A DNA stretch of 64,000 nucleotides from Monoplex corrugatus (GCA_030674185.1 CM060308.1:41416857-41480856); one strand, 5' to 3'; positions 45,240 through 58,903 are shown, numbered from the stretch's first letter. Translations and numbers: made by a program. Notes: generated from the sequence alone by a model not told the origin.

Positions 45240-45435
45240 AAGTGGCACAACTTAGAAAACAAGCTGTTTTACCTAATCCACTGCTAATCTCACTTTGTAC
45301 ACTGGATTCAAAGGACGATCAATGTATTCAGACAGCTTCCTTTTTTGGACAAAAATCATTACAGAAAATCAGATTTTGTGCTTCTCAAGGTCATTGTGAC
45401 CTTGAAGAAACTAGTTGTGATATAACGTGGCTTGC
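45240..45435 (+). mobile_element. Repeat family D, 3' part (perfect IR3 palindrome)
   Basis: It contains the 21-bp palindrome made of TCAAGGTCA, TTG and TGACCTTGA (45385-45405). The surrounding GGACAAAAATCATTACAGA and CTTGAAGAAA agree with the 3' part of the other family D copies. Confidence 0.6.
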
Positions 45436-45737
45436 ATGAGGGCAAGATAGACTGATAGACTATGAAACATAAAAATGGATGTCATTTTACAGAAGGTCCC
45501 AAGAAAGTGCTTTTCTTCCTCAGAAGGTGCTAATTTCAGGCTTTTTGTTTTGGTCCACCCACATGACGTGGACACATTGTTGTCCAAACTTCCACATTCA
45601 TAATGTTCAGCAATCGGTACCTTTGGCCCAGATTTGGTGAGAAAACCTTGCTAACAAATTTTTGTCATACAGACACAAATACACCTACATGCAGGCCAGC
45701 ACAGACACATACATACATACATACAGAGACACAGACA

Positions 45738-45861
45738 CACCTCTGTATCTCTGTCTGGTCAGTATGAAACAATCTCTTATCACACACCTCTGTATCTCTG
45801 GTCAGTATGAAACAATCTCCCAACACACACCTCTGTCTGGTCAGTATGAAACAATCTCCCA
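45738..45861. repeat. Tandem repeat, about 44 bp, three copies
   Basis: CACACCTCTGTATCTCTG followed by GGTCAGTATGAAACAATCTC repeats at about 45738, 45782 and 45827. Confidence 0.92.
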
Positions 45862-45892
45862 TTTTTAGAAGACAGATTTAAAAACAATTCTT

Positions 45893-46038
<146 letters not shown>

Positions 46039-46465
46039 TGCAGCTTATTGTACATTTTCAGTGTTACTGGAACATGGATGATAAAGGACTCTGTGTTTCA
46101 CTCTAGCCAAATATACCCTATGTTCTCTCTGACTGACTAATTTATAAACAACATAAACTGAATTGAACTGGACAAATAGCAACATTGTTGTATTTGTGAA
46201 ATGTAGTTAATCTTCAGAACTCGCATGGGAACAGTTTCGCTCCAGCCCTTGCAACCCTGTCAGTCCACACAGCAAATCGCTTGGTCTGGGGTGATGTACT
46301 CTTCAATCCACTGAGTGAGTTCTGATGAGGTGTCACTTTAAAAAAATTCAGTCGGCAGTAACTGTGGGGAAGAGCTAGTGTTTTGCATAAGTTTGATCAT
46401 GTCTACACATACATGCTGCTTTCCCTTTGTTTATTTTTCTATGTTTTAATGTACATACTGCTATC

Positions 46466-46471
46466 AATAAA
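46466..46471 (+). promoter_or_regulatory. Possible poly(A) signal AATAAA (RPS6KC1)
   Basis: AATAAA on the plus strand 2.76 kb after the stop, in CTATCAATAAAGTGT context. A 3' UTR this long is plausible but not shown. Confidence 0.25.
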
Positions 46472-46534
46472 GTGTATGCTGAAAAAAATACGACTTTGAA
46501 GTGCAGTTCAAAACTTGCTTTGCAGAACAGCACA

Positions 46535-46729
46535 AGTGTTGGAACAGATACATGAGAGTGGATTAGAGGATGATGCTGAAGTTGAGCATTACAAAAGGCC
46601 CAAGGAAACTGAAGATGGTCTTAATGGTTAGAAGTGTTGGAACAGATATTGAGAGTAGATTAATGGATAATGCTGAAGTTGAGCATTACGAAAGACCCAA
46701 GGAGACTGAAGATGGTCAAAACGGTTAGA
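46535..46729 (+). repeat. 97-bp tandem duplication of an acidic, exon-like segment
   Basis: The first unit (46535-46632) reads openly as VLEQIHESGLEDDAEVEHYK, then RPKETEDGLNG and a stop. The second unit (46633-46729) keeps DNAEVEHYERPKETEDGQNG but has an upstream stop. A TTTGCAG precedes the first unit. I do not recognise the peptide. Confidence 0.5.
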
Positions 46730-46904
46730 TATTCAATGAGGTTCCCAACAGAAACTTCATCAAAGCAGATGATGAGTCTGAGGAAGCATATAGTAGCAAC
46801 ATTTGAGGCCAGTGATGTTGCGAGTGATAAAGATGGAAATGAAGATGAATTTATCTTTCTAGTGATGTATAATGTATTGTTTTCATATGAAGAGAACTCC
46901 CACA

Positions 46905-46925
46905 ATCAGAGAGAGAGGCATATTG

Positions 46926-46956
<31 letters not shown>

Positions 46957-46961
46957 TGTGT

Positions 46962-47035
<74 letters not shown>

Positions 47036-47385
47036 CAAGGTTTTCTCAGCTATTTATGATTGAATCTTTACCAAATTTTGATGTAAGCTGTAAACGATTG
47101 AAAAGTCACAAAAGAGTAAGTGTGGGAAGTGAATCTCCAAGGTCAAGGTCACTTTCTCAGGAACTTCTTATATATTGAAAATCTCTTTCCACTGTAGTGA
47201 AATCTACCATTGACTTCAGTGATCTCTTTCCATTGTTATAACACTACCATTGTCCTCAATGCGCGCCAATTTCATTCCAGCTCAAAGCTTTTTTCAAGAT
47301 CACAGTGACCTTGAGAAGTAACCTGCAAAATTTGGAATTTCTGTAATAAATTTTCATAGAAAGAGAGATTGTAAGAGTGACCTGA
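46905..47385 (+). mobile_element. Repeat family D with internal (GT)n, copy 2
   Basis: (GT)n at 46924-47033, then AAGGTTTTCTCAGCTATTTA, GAATCTTTAC, CCAAGGTCAAGGTCACTTTC, and TCAAGATCACAGTGACCTTG at 47294, then GGAATTTCTGTAATAAATTT. Same order as at 52410-52985. Confidence 0.8.
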
Positions 47386-48344
47386 GAATGTTGTTGTCTT
47401 TTACATGCAATACTTTGTTCAGAGATGAAGCTTTAATAGATGTGATATGCACCAATTTTGTAACCGGTGATACAGATATAGATCTGTTTCATGTCTTGTT
47501 TTGATATAGGTTGTGCCTGTACTGTGGGGTAATTCATTGAATCTGTGGATATATTGGTGTTGTTTTTTGTTGTGTCGTTTTGTTTGAATGACCGGTTTGA
47601 TGTTGTAGGTGATTTTGGTTGTCATTAATTGTTGTTTAGTGTGATTGATTGGATGTTAGCTTGATGGTGCATTACACAAATGCATGCATGCATACACACA
47701 CTTAAGTACAAACACACCCACACCCCCACACTACACACATGCATGCATGCACATATGCGCGCGCACACACATACACTAGAGTTGCATTCCTTCTCTCTCT
47801 CATTTATATACACACATGCATGCCAAATTTAATAAACACCATGAGGGTGCGTATGGGACCCGGAGCACCAATGCCTCACCACTCTTTGGACAATCACCTC
47901 CAAAGCTTCTGACGCCACTCGATAGTCATTTCATCAAGCAACTGGGCACTGTCCATGCGTTGCATGACCCATTTGGGCCCAGTCATCAGTTACCTTGTTT
48001 ACAAACCGAATGGCAAGGCACATGCATGCACAGTCACTCACACACATGATTTTATGTGCTTACTAGTATGCACTATCACCAATACACTCTATAAGATTCC
48101 TTATAAAATCACAAGATTTTGTTCTTATCAAAGCTGGGAGGTTGGACACTGATTTAATGGGTATTTGTTCTTTAGTGTTATTGTTCTGTATGCAAACATG
48201 ATACACATATTAAATTTTGCAGCTTAGAAACTGATTGAACTAATGAAATCGTTTATGATTTTGTTTGAAAATGTTACAGATTTATGGTATGATCAAGACT
48301 GCTGTATTCTGCAGATGAGTTTGTGGGAAGTAGGCTAACCAATC

Positions 48345-48348
<4 letters not shown>
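47386..48348. other. No gene recognised
   Basis: AT-rich with a CA/GCATGCA patch (47680-47775). A 77-codon ORF at 47816-48049 shows no family resemblance. Confidence 0.5.
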
Positions 48349-48427
<79 letters not shown>

Positions 48428-48480
48428 GTTGTGTGTTGTGTGTGTGTATATGTGTGTGTGCGTGTATGTATGTATGATTG
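48349..48480. repeat. (GT)n microsatellite
   Basis: About 75 bp of pure GT followed by GTGTTGTT and GTATGTAT variants. Confidence 0.95.
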
Positions 48481-48584
48481 TGTGTGCCTGCATGCGTATG
48501 TTTGTGTATATTTTATGTATGTGTCTGAGAGCGACACAGAGAGTTTGAAGTTTGTTTGATTTGGATTCATCAGGCTTGGACATT

Positions 48585-48922
<338 letters not shown>

Positions 48923-49967
48923 GAATGAATATATTTCTTCATCTGATCTAATCTCTGTTGTTGTAATTGAAAATGACAGAGGATGAAATACTTTTCAGTG
49001 AAATTTGGTTTGAAATAATCAGTAAAGTGTATTGAAACAGCAAAGTTTAGAGATAAGCAAAATCTGTCACAATAGTAAGCAACCTTAAACTAGATGTCAG
49101 TTTTAAGTGATGTAATGATGATGAAATTCTTTGCAGATTGAAGAATGTCAGCAACTGCACCAGTGTTCTAGATTTGAAGAACTTATGTGTTCAGAATGTG
49201 TGCCATTTAAGTTAAACCAGTTTGTCGTAAACACAGTTGTATCGTCTTGGGGCATTGTGTATTCAAAATTGTAAACTGAAAGCTGCATTCTTGTTGCATT
49301 CCATTTGTGTTGAATTGTCATTCTTACTGTGCTTGTGTTAAAACCAGAAACATATAAAAATAGAACATGAATACATACTTCTTGGACGAAAGTAGACGTG
49401 TGAAAAATTTTTGTTGGCTGTCACGGACAAAAAAAGAAACAAAATCACTTATTCAGGATGTAAAGAACAGTAAATGACAGTACTTATTTTTGAATCATTT
49501 GAGTTACATTCTTATTTTATTCATTAGATATATTCTCATGTTCTGTATTCATGTGCCTCTGGTTCAGATTCATTTTTGAATGCTTGCAGTTGCTTGTATT
49601 TAACCAAGTTGCAGATGGAAAAAAAATCTATGTCATTTCTTGAATTGTATTGAATCGTTTTCTACGCATGCTGTGGACATGCTGTAAAGATATGTATCAA
49701 ATGTCATTTCACATTGTGTTGTATGAAAGGAATTTTCACTCTTCATAAACTTGTCAGCTCCCATTTTTATCTTGCAAGTTCTCCATTTTACCACTTCTTT
49801 ACATCCTTAGCCCCCCTTCTTTTTCTTCTTTTGTTTTTTTTAATTTTCTTTTATTTTTTATTTTATTTTTTTAAGAATACATAACTGCAGTACTGTACAC
49901 AGAGATTGTGTTTTCTACAGTATTTTCACTTTGATGCGAATTTTGTTTCTTAATCTATGGAGTAAGA

Positions 49968-49969
<2 letters not shown>
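48923..49969. other. No gene recognised
   Basis: AT-rich unique sequence with a T-rich patch at 49820-49875. No ORF over 60 codons with coding character. Confidence 0.5.
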
Positions 49970-50405
<436 letters not shown>

Positions 50406-50639
50406 CACTTCTCCTCCCAGTAGTAAAAGACTGGGTATTGTCTGTTTAGTCTGATGATCAACTTTTCATTTTTTTCTTTACATCAGTAAGTACCCTGACC
50501 TCATGGGCCATAGCTAAAACACCAGTGTGAAAACATACAGACAGTAGTATGACAGTAATGTATGGTTTGACACTAGTGGATTTGGTTTTGCTTGTTTTAA
50601 TCCAAAGTTCTTCATCCATGTAATGCCTGAAATTTAGTT

Positions 50640-50915
50640 AATATGTCCCTAAATAAACACACGCACACATACACATGCATGGACGCATGCATGCACATGT
50701 GCGCACACATACACATACAAAGCACAGTTCATTTCTCTCTCTTTCACACACACACACACACACACCACACACACACACACACACAACACACACACTTCCC
50801 CAACAAACAAACAAACAAACAACAACAAACAAACAAACAAACAAACAAAGTGCTTGGCTTCAAAGTGAAAATAATCTTCTCCTTTTGTCTCTTTAATGTT
50901 GAAGGATCAGGAAAA

Positions 50916-50998
<83 letters not shown>

Positions 50999-51006
50999 AC
51001 ACACAA

Positions 51007-51047
<41 letters not shown>

Positions 51048-51728
51048 ACACATCAACATACTCTCTAACCCGCACACCTTACACGAAACACATATTCACA
51101 CACGCTCACATGTGCATGCGCACCACCATAAGCCATACACACACATTCACAACACACCACACACACACACACACACACACACCACACACACAACACACAC
51201 ACACACAAAACACACACACACACACACACTACACACACACACACACACACACACCACACACACACACACACACACAGAGTCACTTTGTTTACTCACACAT
51301 GCTTGCACACACACACACACACACACTATACACACACACACACACACAGACACACAAACACACACACACACACACACACGCACATCATGCTTGCATGCAT
51401 GCCCACACCACCACACACACCACACGCACATGCGCGCACGCACGCATGCACACACAAACACACACACGCGCACACACACACACATGGATTGTCAGTTTAT
51501 TTTGAAAAAAAAGTGTATCACAAAATATAAAACAAAATACTACTACAAAAGAAAAGAAAAGGACATAAAAACAGGAGATGCAACAAGACTTGAAAAGGCT
51601 GCAGTTTTCAAGTTGTGTGACTAATTGGTGTCTGAAACTATCAGAAGAGCTATCATCCTGGAAAAATGTGTGCAGTGATAGGCTCTTGACATTCAGGTGT
51701 AAGAGCCTGCAGGTGTGTGTGTGTGGGC

Positions 51729-51803
<75 letters not shown>

Positions 51804-52240
51804 TGAGTGTCACAGTGTGTGTGTGTGCATTCTTATTTGTTTCATGTAATACTGACATGTATGTCAAAAGTTTGGAAGGTCTTGTTGATTGGTAATGTAC
51901 CAGTACAATGTGTATAAATTAATCTGAAACTAAGCAGTTTCAATCTGTCTGTGTCTCTCTGTCCTGCTCTCTTTTTTCAGCTCTGTCTCTCTCTCTCTCT
52001 CTCTCTCTCCCACAACACCACACACACACACACACACACACATACACACCACACACACACGCACACACACCACCACACACACACACACACCAAACACACA
52101 CACACACACACCAAACACACACACACACACACACCACACACACATAAACACACACACACACACACACATACACACACTCACACACACACACACACACACA
52201 CACGCACAGCACACAACCCCACACCAACACACACACACCT
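50640..52240. repeat. 1.6-kb block dominated by CA/GT simple repeats
   Basis: (CA)n at 50742-50793, (CAAA)n at 50803-50848, (CA)n 50918-51046, CA with many interruptions 51110-51485, a 220-bp unique island (51490-51710), (GT)n 51714-51830, then (CT)n and (CA)n 51980-52235. The large Thr/His and Cys/Val ORFs here are not genes. Confidence 0.95.
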
Positions 52241-52409
52241 GACAAGGATCTCATTACAGATTGTAACTCTGATGGAAACATCAGTAATGCTGTGTTATGT
52301 ACTTACAGTGTTTTCAATGTGACGTGTTACTTACAATGTTGTCAGTGTGGTGTGCACACATGTTTACTACATAATTGCATGTAATTTATTTTTCTTTTCA
52401 ATCTCCCTT

Positions 52410-52460
52410 TTTCTAAAAAAAAGAAAAAAGGGAAGATTGATCCATATTGACCGGAAGGAG

Positions 52461-52525
<65 letters not shown>

Positions 52526-52526
52526 T

Positions 52527-52606
<80 letters not shown>

Positions 52607-52985
52607 CCAAAAAACCGTTAAAAAGATGTTCTCAGCTGTTCCTGAATGGATCTTCACATGAACTATGCCAGTTTTGGGTCAAAGGTGTGGACCACTGACG
52701 GGTCATGGATTCCTAAGTTTGGAAGTTATTGCACCAAGGTCAAGGTCACAGGGACCAAAACAATTTACCTAAAAGCAGCACTTTTGCAGAGCAGTTCGTC
52801 AGTAACTTGTGATATTTCAATGCTGTTTTAATTGTCGTGACAGTCTACCATTCTCCTTTCTTGGCCTCAAGTTTTACTTCATCTAGTGCTTCTTCAAAGT
52901 CACAGTGACCTTGAAATGTACAAAATGTGGATTCTTCCGAATATAATTTTTGTGTAATAAAAAGGACATTGTTAGATTGGCTTAA
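52410..52985 (+). mobile_element. Repeat family D with internal (GT)n-(GA)n, copy 3
   Basis: GGGAAGATTGATCCATATTG leads into (GT)n (52461-52560) and (GA)n (to 52602). Then GATGTTCTCAGCTGTTCCTG, GGATCTTCAC, CAAGGTCAAGGTCACAGGGA, and TCAAAGTCACAGTGACCTTG at 52894. This is the most complete copy. Confidence 0.85.
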
Positions 52986-53025
52986 TCATCTTTGTTTAAC
53001 ATTTTTATTGTAAATAAAAAGAAAT

Positions 53026-53177
53026 TTAACCGTATGACTCCTTTTACCCTATTCATTTGCTTCTTGCATTATCAGTAACGATAGTAAAACAGAAAATGAA
53101 CCCTTTCATTTGCTTGACCTTTTCATTTACTTCCTGTGGGAAGCTGGTGGATAGGGTAAGGGAGGGAAAGGGTTGAA
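53026..53177. mobile_element. TTAA MITE, copy 3 (divergent)
   Basis: TTAACCGTATGACTCCTTTT at the left and GAAGCTGGTGGATAGGGTAA, then GGGAGGGAAAGGGTTGA, at the right. The inner part is replaced. Confidence 0.65.
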
Positions 53178-54221
53178 ATGTACCTTTGTTCATAATGCCT
53201 GAAATGCCAGCAATGAGCACCTTAGTTTGTCTGCCAGAAGAAAATGTATGTGACATTTTGTGCAGTGAGAGAGAGAAAGATGCAGTTGTGGTTTAGTCTC
53301 TTTGGATTTAATTACTCATTTGTAATTTGATTATTTGTTTATCTCATTTGTAATTTGATTATTTGTTTATATATTGATGCTTTAAAATTCCAGCACAAAT
53401 GCCTGATCTTGCCTGAAATGATAATGGAATGTGTTAAGAATGCTGAATTCACAAAAATTTAAGATAGTAAATGAACAAATGAACACAAACAGAAAGAAAG
53501 AAAAAATGAGAAAATAATGGAGTGAAAGAAAAAAAAATCACAAACAAACAAACAAAAACAAAGAAAAAGAGAAGATAATTAAATGAAAGACCAGGGAAAA
53601 AACTGAGGGAAATATGACTGAATGAAAAAAAAAAAGAAGAAAATAAACAGAAAAAAAAGAAAGAAAAGGAGAAGAGAATAAAATAAAAAATAACAAACAA
53701 ACAAACAAATAGACAAACAAAAATGAACCCCCCCCCCCCCCAGAAAGTAATGAAATGAACCAAAAACAAACAAACAAAAAACAAAACAAAAAATGAAACA
53801 ATACCTGAGACAAGTATTAAAATTGCCAAAGAGCGGAGTGCATTGCTGACAAATTAAACGTTTACGTCTGTTTAGATAGATTTTAATCTTACAGGAAAGT
53901 GGAAATCTGCTGTTAACCCTCTTGAGGTTAGCAAGGGTATTTTTGTTTTACTATAAAGAATAGTAACCTCATTTTCTGTGACAAACACCCTTCTTTGTTT
54001 CTGCTTTGTTGTTTCTCTGTCTGCTGCAGATCTTTCTATCATCTTTTTGTCTGTCTGCTTAGATGTTCAGTTAACTTTACCCCCCTCCCTCCACTCCTTT
54101 AGAAAGTTTGTGTAATCCTTGAGATTTCTACTAGATTTCTGTACTCTGATGTATGACTCACTTCTAGAAGTGGATGTTGATATTGGGATGGGCGCTAGCT
54201 GCCCTTTTGACTGTGCTGTTG
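53178..54221. other. No gene; A-rich (AAAC/AAAG)n tract at 53455-53815
   Basis: AT-rich sequence with a long A-rich, purine-biased stretch including a C run (53727-53742). The antisense Phe/Leu ORFs are its shadow. Confidence 0.6.
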
Positions 54222-54293
54222 GTACATGTGTGTGTGTATGTGTGTGTGTATGTATGTGTGTGTGCGTGTGTATGTGTGTGCGTGCGTGCGTGC

Positions 54294-54354
<61 letters not shown>

Positions 54355-54382
54355 TGTGTGTGTGTATGTGTGTGTGTGTGTA
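54222..54382. repeat. (GT)n with GTATGT and GTGC variants
   Basis: About 160 bp of GT-type repeat with a GTGCGTGC block (54278-54300). Confidence 0.95.
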
Positions 54383-54557
54383 TTTCATTCTATGCGTTGT
54401 ACTGTTCATGTGTTATAGATATGTAGCCTTATACATTTTTAGCCGTTTTTTACCCTGCCATTAAGTTAGTCATATTTTAATTTGGGGAGTGTGCATCCTA
54501 GTGTTTTCATATCCCTATAAGCCACTTAACAGACACAGCTTTTAGGATCTTAACATA

Positions 54558-55370
54558 TATGTATTTGATGACTATCCTGATGCAATTTCTTCTCTCCAAA
54601 ACTGTACCTCTGACATTGATCTCTGGATGTCATCAAATAAACTGAAACTTAACTGTGACAAGACGGAGGCTATACGTTTCTCACATCATGATATCAACAC
54701 ACTTTCTTCTTCTCTCCCTATAGGTTCTAGTTCCATTGAATTTTCTGACTGTGTCCGGGATTTAGGAGTTCTTTTAGATCATGATCTTTCTATGCAAAAA
54801 CATGTCACTAAGATATGCCAGCTTTCTTATATGGAACTAAGACGTATTGCTTCTATCCGCCCCTTTCTTACTGAGGAAGCCACTAAAACTCTTATTTCCT
54901 CTTATATTCTTTCACGCTTGGACTACTGTAATTCTATTCTAATCGGCTGCCCTTCAGTTGTCATTCAACCTCTCCAACGTGTTCAGAATTCAGCAGCTAG
55001 GCTTGTTTGTAAAGCCCCTAGATCCCAGTCATGTTCTCCTCTTCTGAAAAAGTTGCATTGGCTTCCAGTTGAACAAAGAATCAAATACAAATGTTGCTGT
55101 CTCTGTTACAAAATTCTTACTTGCTCCGCTCCCTCTTATCTGTCTGAACTTCTTCAAGTGTATGTACCATCCAGAACTCTCCGATCCTCTACCGACACAA
55201 GAACTTTCTGTGTTCCCCGTTTCAACCGGAAACTGCATAGTCAGAGAGCTTTCTCCCACTCTGCTGCCATGACCTGGAACTCCCTTCCCTATCATATTCG
55301 CCATAAGCAATGTCTTCCTTCTTTCAAGTCTAGTCTGAAGACCTATCTTTTCACTCAATACTTTCATTGA
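54558..55370 (+). pseudogene. 5'-truncated LINE (CR1/L2 group) reverse transcriptase C-terminal ORF
   Basis: Open from TAT at 54558 to TGA at 55370 (247 codons from the ATG at 54627). Typical blocks in order: DIDLWMSSNKLKLN, DKTEAIRF, LGVLLDHDLSMQKHV, SSYILSRLDYCNSILIGCP, LQRVQNSAARLVCKA, LLKKLHWLPVEQRIKYK, APSYLSELL, PSRTLRSSTD, QRAFSHSAAMTWNSLPY and FKSSLKTYLF. This order is the fingers/thumb end of CR1/L2-type non-LTR reverse transcriptases (family knowledge). The catalytic YADD lies upstream and is missing. The ORF is unbroken, so the insertion is fairly young. Confidence 0.93.
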
Positions 55371-55422
55371 TCTTCTCTTTCTCTTCTCTCTCAGCCCTGA
55401 TCATCGTTCCTACATATATGTG

Positions 55423-55508
<86 letters not shown>

Positions 55509-55739
55509 GCATGTTTATGCGAGCAAGAGAGAGGGAGAGAGAGGGAGAGAGGAAAAGAGAGAGAGAGAGAGGCTGTGCGGGAGAGAGAGAGAGTGAGCAA
55601 GGAATATCGGGAGCACGGTAGAGAGCGAGAGTATGGTTGGGGTGGGGCAAGAGAGTGAGAGTATGAGTAAGAGTATGTGTAAGCGTGATAGAATTTGATA
55701 GTAGAGAAACTGAGTGGTTGAGAGAGGGAGTGTGTTTGG

Positions 55740-55812
<73 letters not shown>

Positions 55813-56055
55813 GAGAAAGAGAGAGAAAATATTTTTGTATGATTGTCACTATTTTTAGTAATATTTGAATTTACTATGTTAATATGTCTTGTTGAACGTA
55901 AATTTTATGTTTTATGTTATATAGTGTTAGCAGCGGTATGTTTAAATTTTATGTTGGTGTATCTATTTGTATTTAGTTATATACTGATTTTATGTGAAGC
56001 GCTTTGTGCTCTGGAAAGCGCTATATAAATTGCCTTTATTATTATTATTATTATG
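55371..56055 (+). mobile_element. 3' UTR of the CR1/L2-like LINE, invaded by microsatellites
   Basis: (GT)n 55418-55508, GA-rich 55523-55610, (GT)n 55742-55810. Then AGCGCTTTGTGCTCTGGAAA and GCGCTATATAAATTGCC, followed by an (ATT)n tail at 56034-56055. An (ATT)n-type tail after GCGCTATATAAAT is usual for this LINE type. Confidence 0.75.
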
Positions 56056-58487
56056 TTTTGCATACATATACAATCGAAGGGGGTTCAGGCGCTAGCCTTA
56101 CCCCGTTGGGTTGCCGGGGGCTCTTTCAGTATAAATAGTATCCCCACCTTCTGGAAATTCTGTGCTAGAAATTTCCTCTTTTCTGTCACTCTCTTTGTTT
56201 CTGCCTTGTTGCCTTGCTTTCTGTCATTTCTACTTATTTTCTGCCTTAATGGTCCATTCACTTGTATTTTTTCGATAAAATACTTTTTCTTCGGATTGAT
56301 AATTGAGCACATGTATTAAGTGCATTTTTGGCTCTAAGGAGGTGAGATATGCGGAAGCAATTTTAGGTAATTTATGCCTGTTTTTATATATGTTTTGGTG
56401 TCCTTATGTATGCTTATATTTGTATTCAGGTGTGTTTTTTAAATCTCCCCTGTGCGATAAATCGGATGGAATGGTCCAACGCTGGGGGCATGTCCTTAGA
56501 TTATGTGCGCGAATGCATTGATATGTGTACTTAATTTTCTTTTCTTTTTTTTTTTCCTGTTTAAGTTTTGTGTGTTTTGAAGCGGTTATAGCCCTGATAT
56601 GGCTCTGCACAGTCGGCAGGGCTTTAAACAACAATAAAAGAAAGAAAGGCACTAGCAGGTCTGCACAAACATTGACCTGGGAGATGGCAAAAATCTGCAC
56701 CCTTTATCCATCAGGTGACACCCAAGCAGTTTCAAACTCAGACCCTCCAATTTAAAGACTACCATCATAATCACTAGACTATCACACCCACCGTATTGTA
56801 TGTGAAGATGAAATTGTGCCCATCAATCCACCGATCCACCATGAGAACACCAAGCTAGAAACAGGAAGACTGGATACTGACGAGCTAGAAGAAAGGCCAG
56901 GATGGAAGGGGGGTGGGGGTGGGGAGGGGAGGAGGAACAAACAAGGGAAAATACTTGGTAATGACAAATCCGACAGAAAGAGTTAAAATACTTCTAAAGA
57001 AAGAATAAAGATAAGTTACTTAATTAAAGCCAAAAAAACAAAGTATCACAGAAAATAGTCTTGCTGAAAGCCTCTTAGTTCCCGTCAGTCTCAAGAAGAT
57101 GGTTTGGAGGGTGGGGGGGGGGGGGGGGGGGAGAACTAAGCCTTTGACTAGTGTTAAAGAATACAAATTCAAACAAAGGAGAGAAAAAAAAAATAATTAA
57201 AAGGCTTTGTAGCTGAATAACAAGGAAACGAAACCTGACAAAATCATCGTACTTCACTGGGATTACGCCATCTGAAGAAAGAGAAATCGAAAAGGCCTTA
57301 AGACTTGAAAGAGGTACAGTAACTGAAGGAAGAGGAGAAGATGTCTGAGTAGTTGTTAGAAGCAGCAAAGCAATCAAAAGAAAAGAAGCACAGGCAAATC
57401 CGTCTGTAGGGAAAAGTCAAACTTCATTGTTGCATGATCATTATCTGGTTTAAAATAAATGTACACTTATCTTGTAAACAAGTTTTTCAGATTATAAGAA
57501 AGTGGGAGAGATTGAAAGATTTTATACTGTCAAAACATGTTAGAAACCCTCATTCAGCTTCTGACCAATACCCACATATTTTTATCATCAATGATCATGT
57601 TGCACTGAAACGTCACATTCACAGGGAAGTGTCATAGGCTGGAGTGTGATAAGTTTAGTGGCCGATGTGAAAATCAGGTATTTTCATATTCTAGTGTTTT
57701 CTTTCCTTTTGCCACAATGGATTATTGAGTTAAATTTAGGCAGCTCTGAATTGGGGAGGGTGCATCACCCCTTTGCAGTGTACCATTTCTTTTGGGATTC
57801 CTTTGTGTGTGTGCAGATGTTTTTGTTAATCTATGAGTGAAATTTTCTGCAAATTTTGCCACGGACAGCGCCTTTCTTGCTGTGTTTTTTTTCAACATGC
57901 CAGGAATGCATGCTGCACATTGACCTCATTCTATAATCTCATTCGAAAGAATATAACCCAGAACATCACTAAAGGTGTAGTTAAAGGCAGATAAAATCTG
58001 TGGTTGACCTAATTTCTAGATGGATGGTTTATCTATAGGCCTCACTTGTCACATTCTGGTTATGATATGTCAAAGGCTAGTGGACTTCTTAAATGGATAA
58101 CACTGTAATACAATTTTGGGAGCATAGTTAGTGCTCTACTTCACCAGACTCTTTAGAATGGAAGCCACTCACTGAAGTTAGCCCAGTCATCAAAAAGACA
58201 TCTGAACCTGTCAGTGAACTTGAAGAAGACTTCACGAGAAGTGAAAACATTGCCTTTGTAACAACTGGATAGACTCAAATAATAATCATTCAGCTTGCTT
58301 AGCGCAAATATTCCAAAATCTCTATACAATTAATGACATTTTGAAATTAAGGAAAACGGGTGTTGGATTATTCCTAGATATATCCGTATATAAAAAGACA
58401 TTATCTTTTTTGTGTTCCTTTCTTTCGTTAATTTTGGAAGACTTAAGTAAACTAAGCCCAAATGTGTTTGAGGTTCCAGAAGTACTG
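56056..58487. other. No gene recognised
   Basis: Unique AT-rich sequence. G run at 57112-57131, G/A-rich patch at 56905-56940. Short ORFs only (for example 57434-57637), without family resemblance. Confidence 0.5.
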
Positions 58488-58903
58488 AAAGAGAGAGAGA
58501 GAGGGCACATACTGTCATTGTCGAAGGCAGTGGCATAAGCACATTACCTGTAATGCTCTGTTAAGTTCAGCCCTCACCTGTGGAAGATCTCCAATAACAC
58601 AGGTGCATACTTACAGAGAATCTATATTAATACAAGTAAACATTAACAACATAAAAACATCAAAATAACACAATTGGAATATTAGAGAGAGAGAGAAGAG
58701 AGAGAGGGGTGGGGGTGGCTGCACACACTGTTATTGTCGAGGGTAGTGGCATAAGGACATTACCAATAATGCTCTGTTACGTTCGGCCCTCACCTGTGGA
58801 AGATCTCCAATAATACAAGTGCTTACTTACAGAGAATCTATATTAATACAAATGAACATCAACAACATAAAAACATCAAAATAAACACATAAACTTCGAA
58901 AAT

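Noticed and set aside
47816..48049. 77-codon ORF with Pro/His-rich peptide
   Set aside because: No recognisable domain and no splice or promoter context; its length is expected by chance.
57434..57637. 67-codon ORF
   Set aside because: AT-rich, no domain, no conserved neighbour; kept as unassigned sequence.
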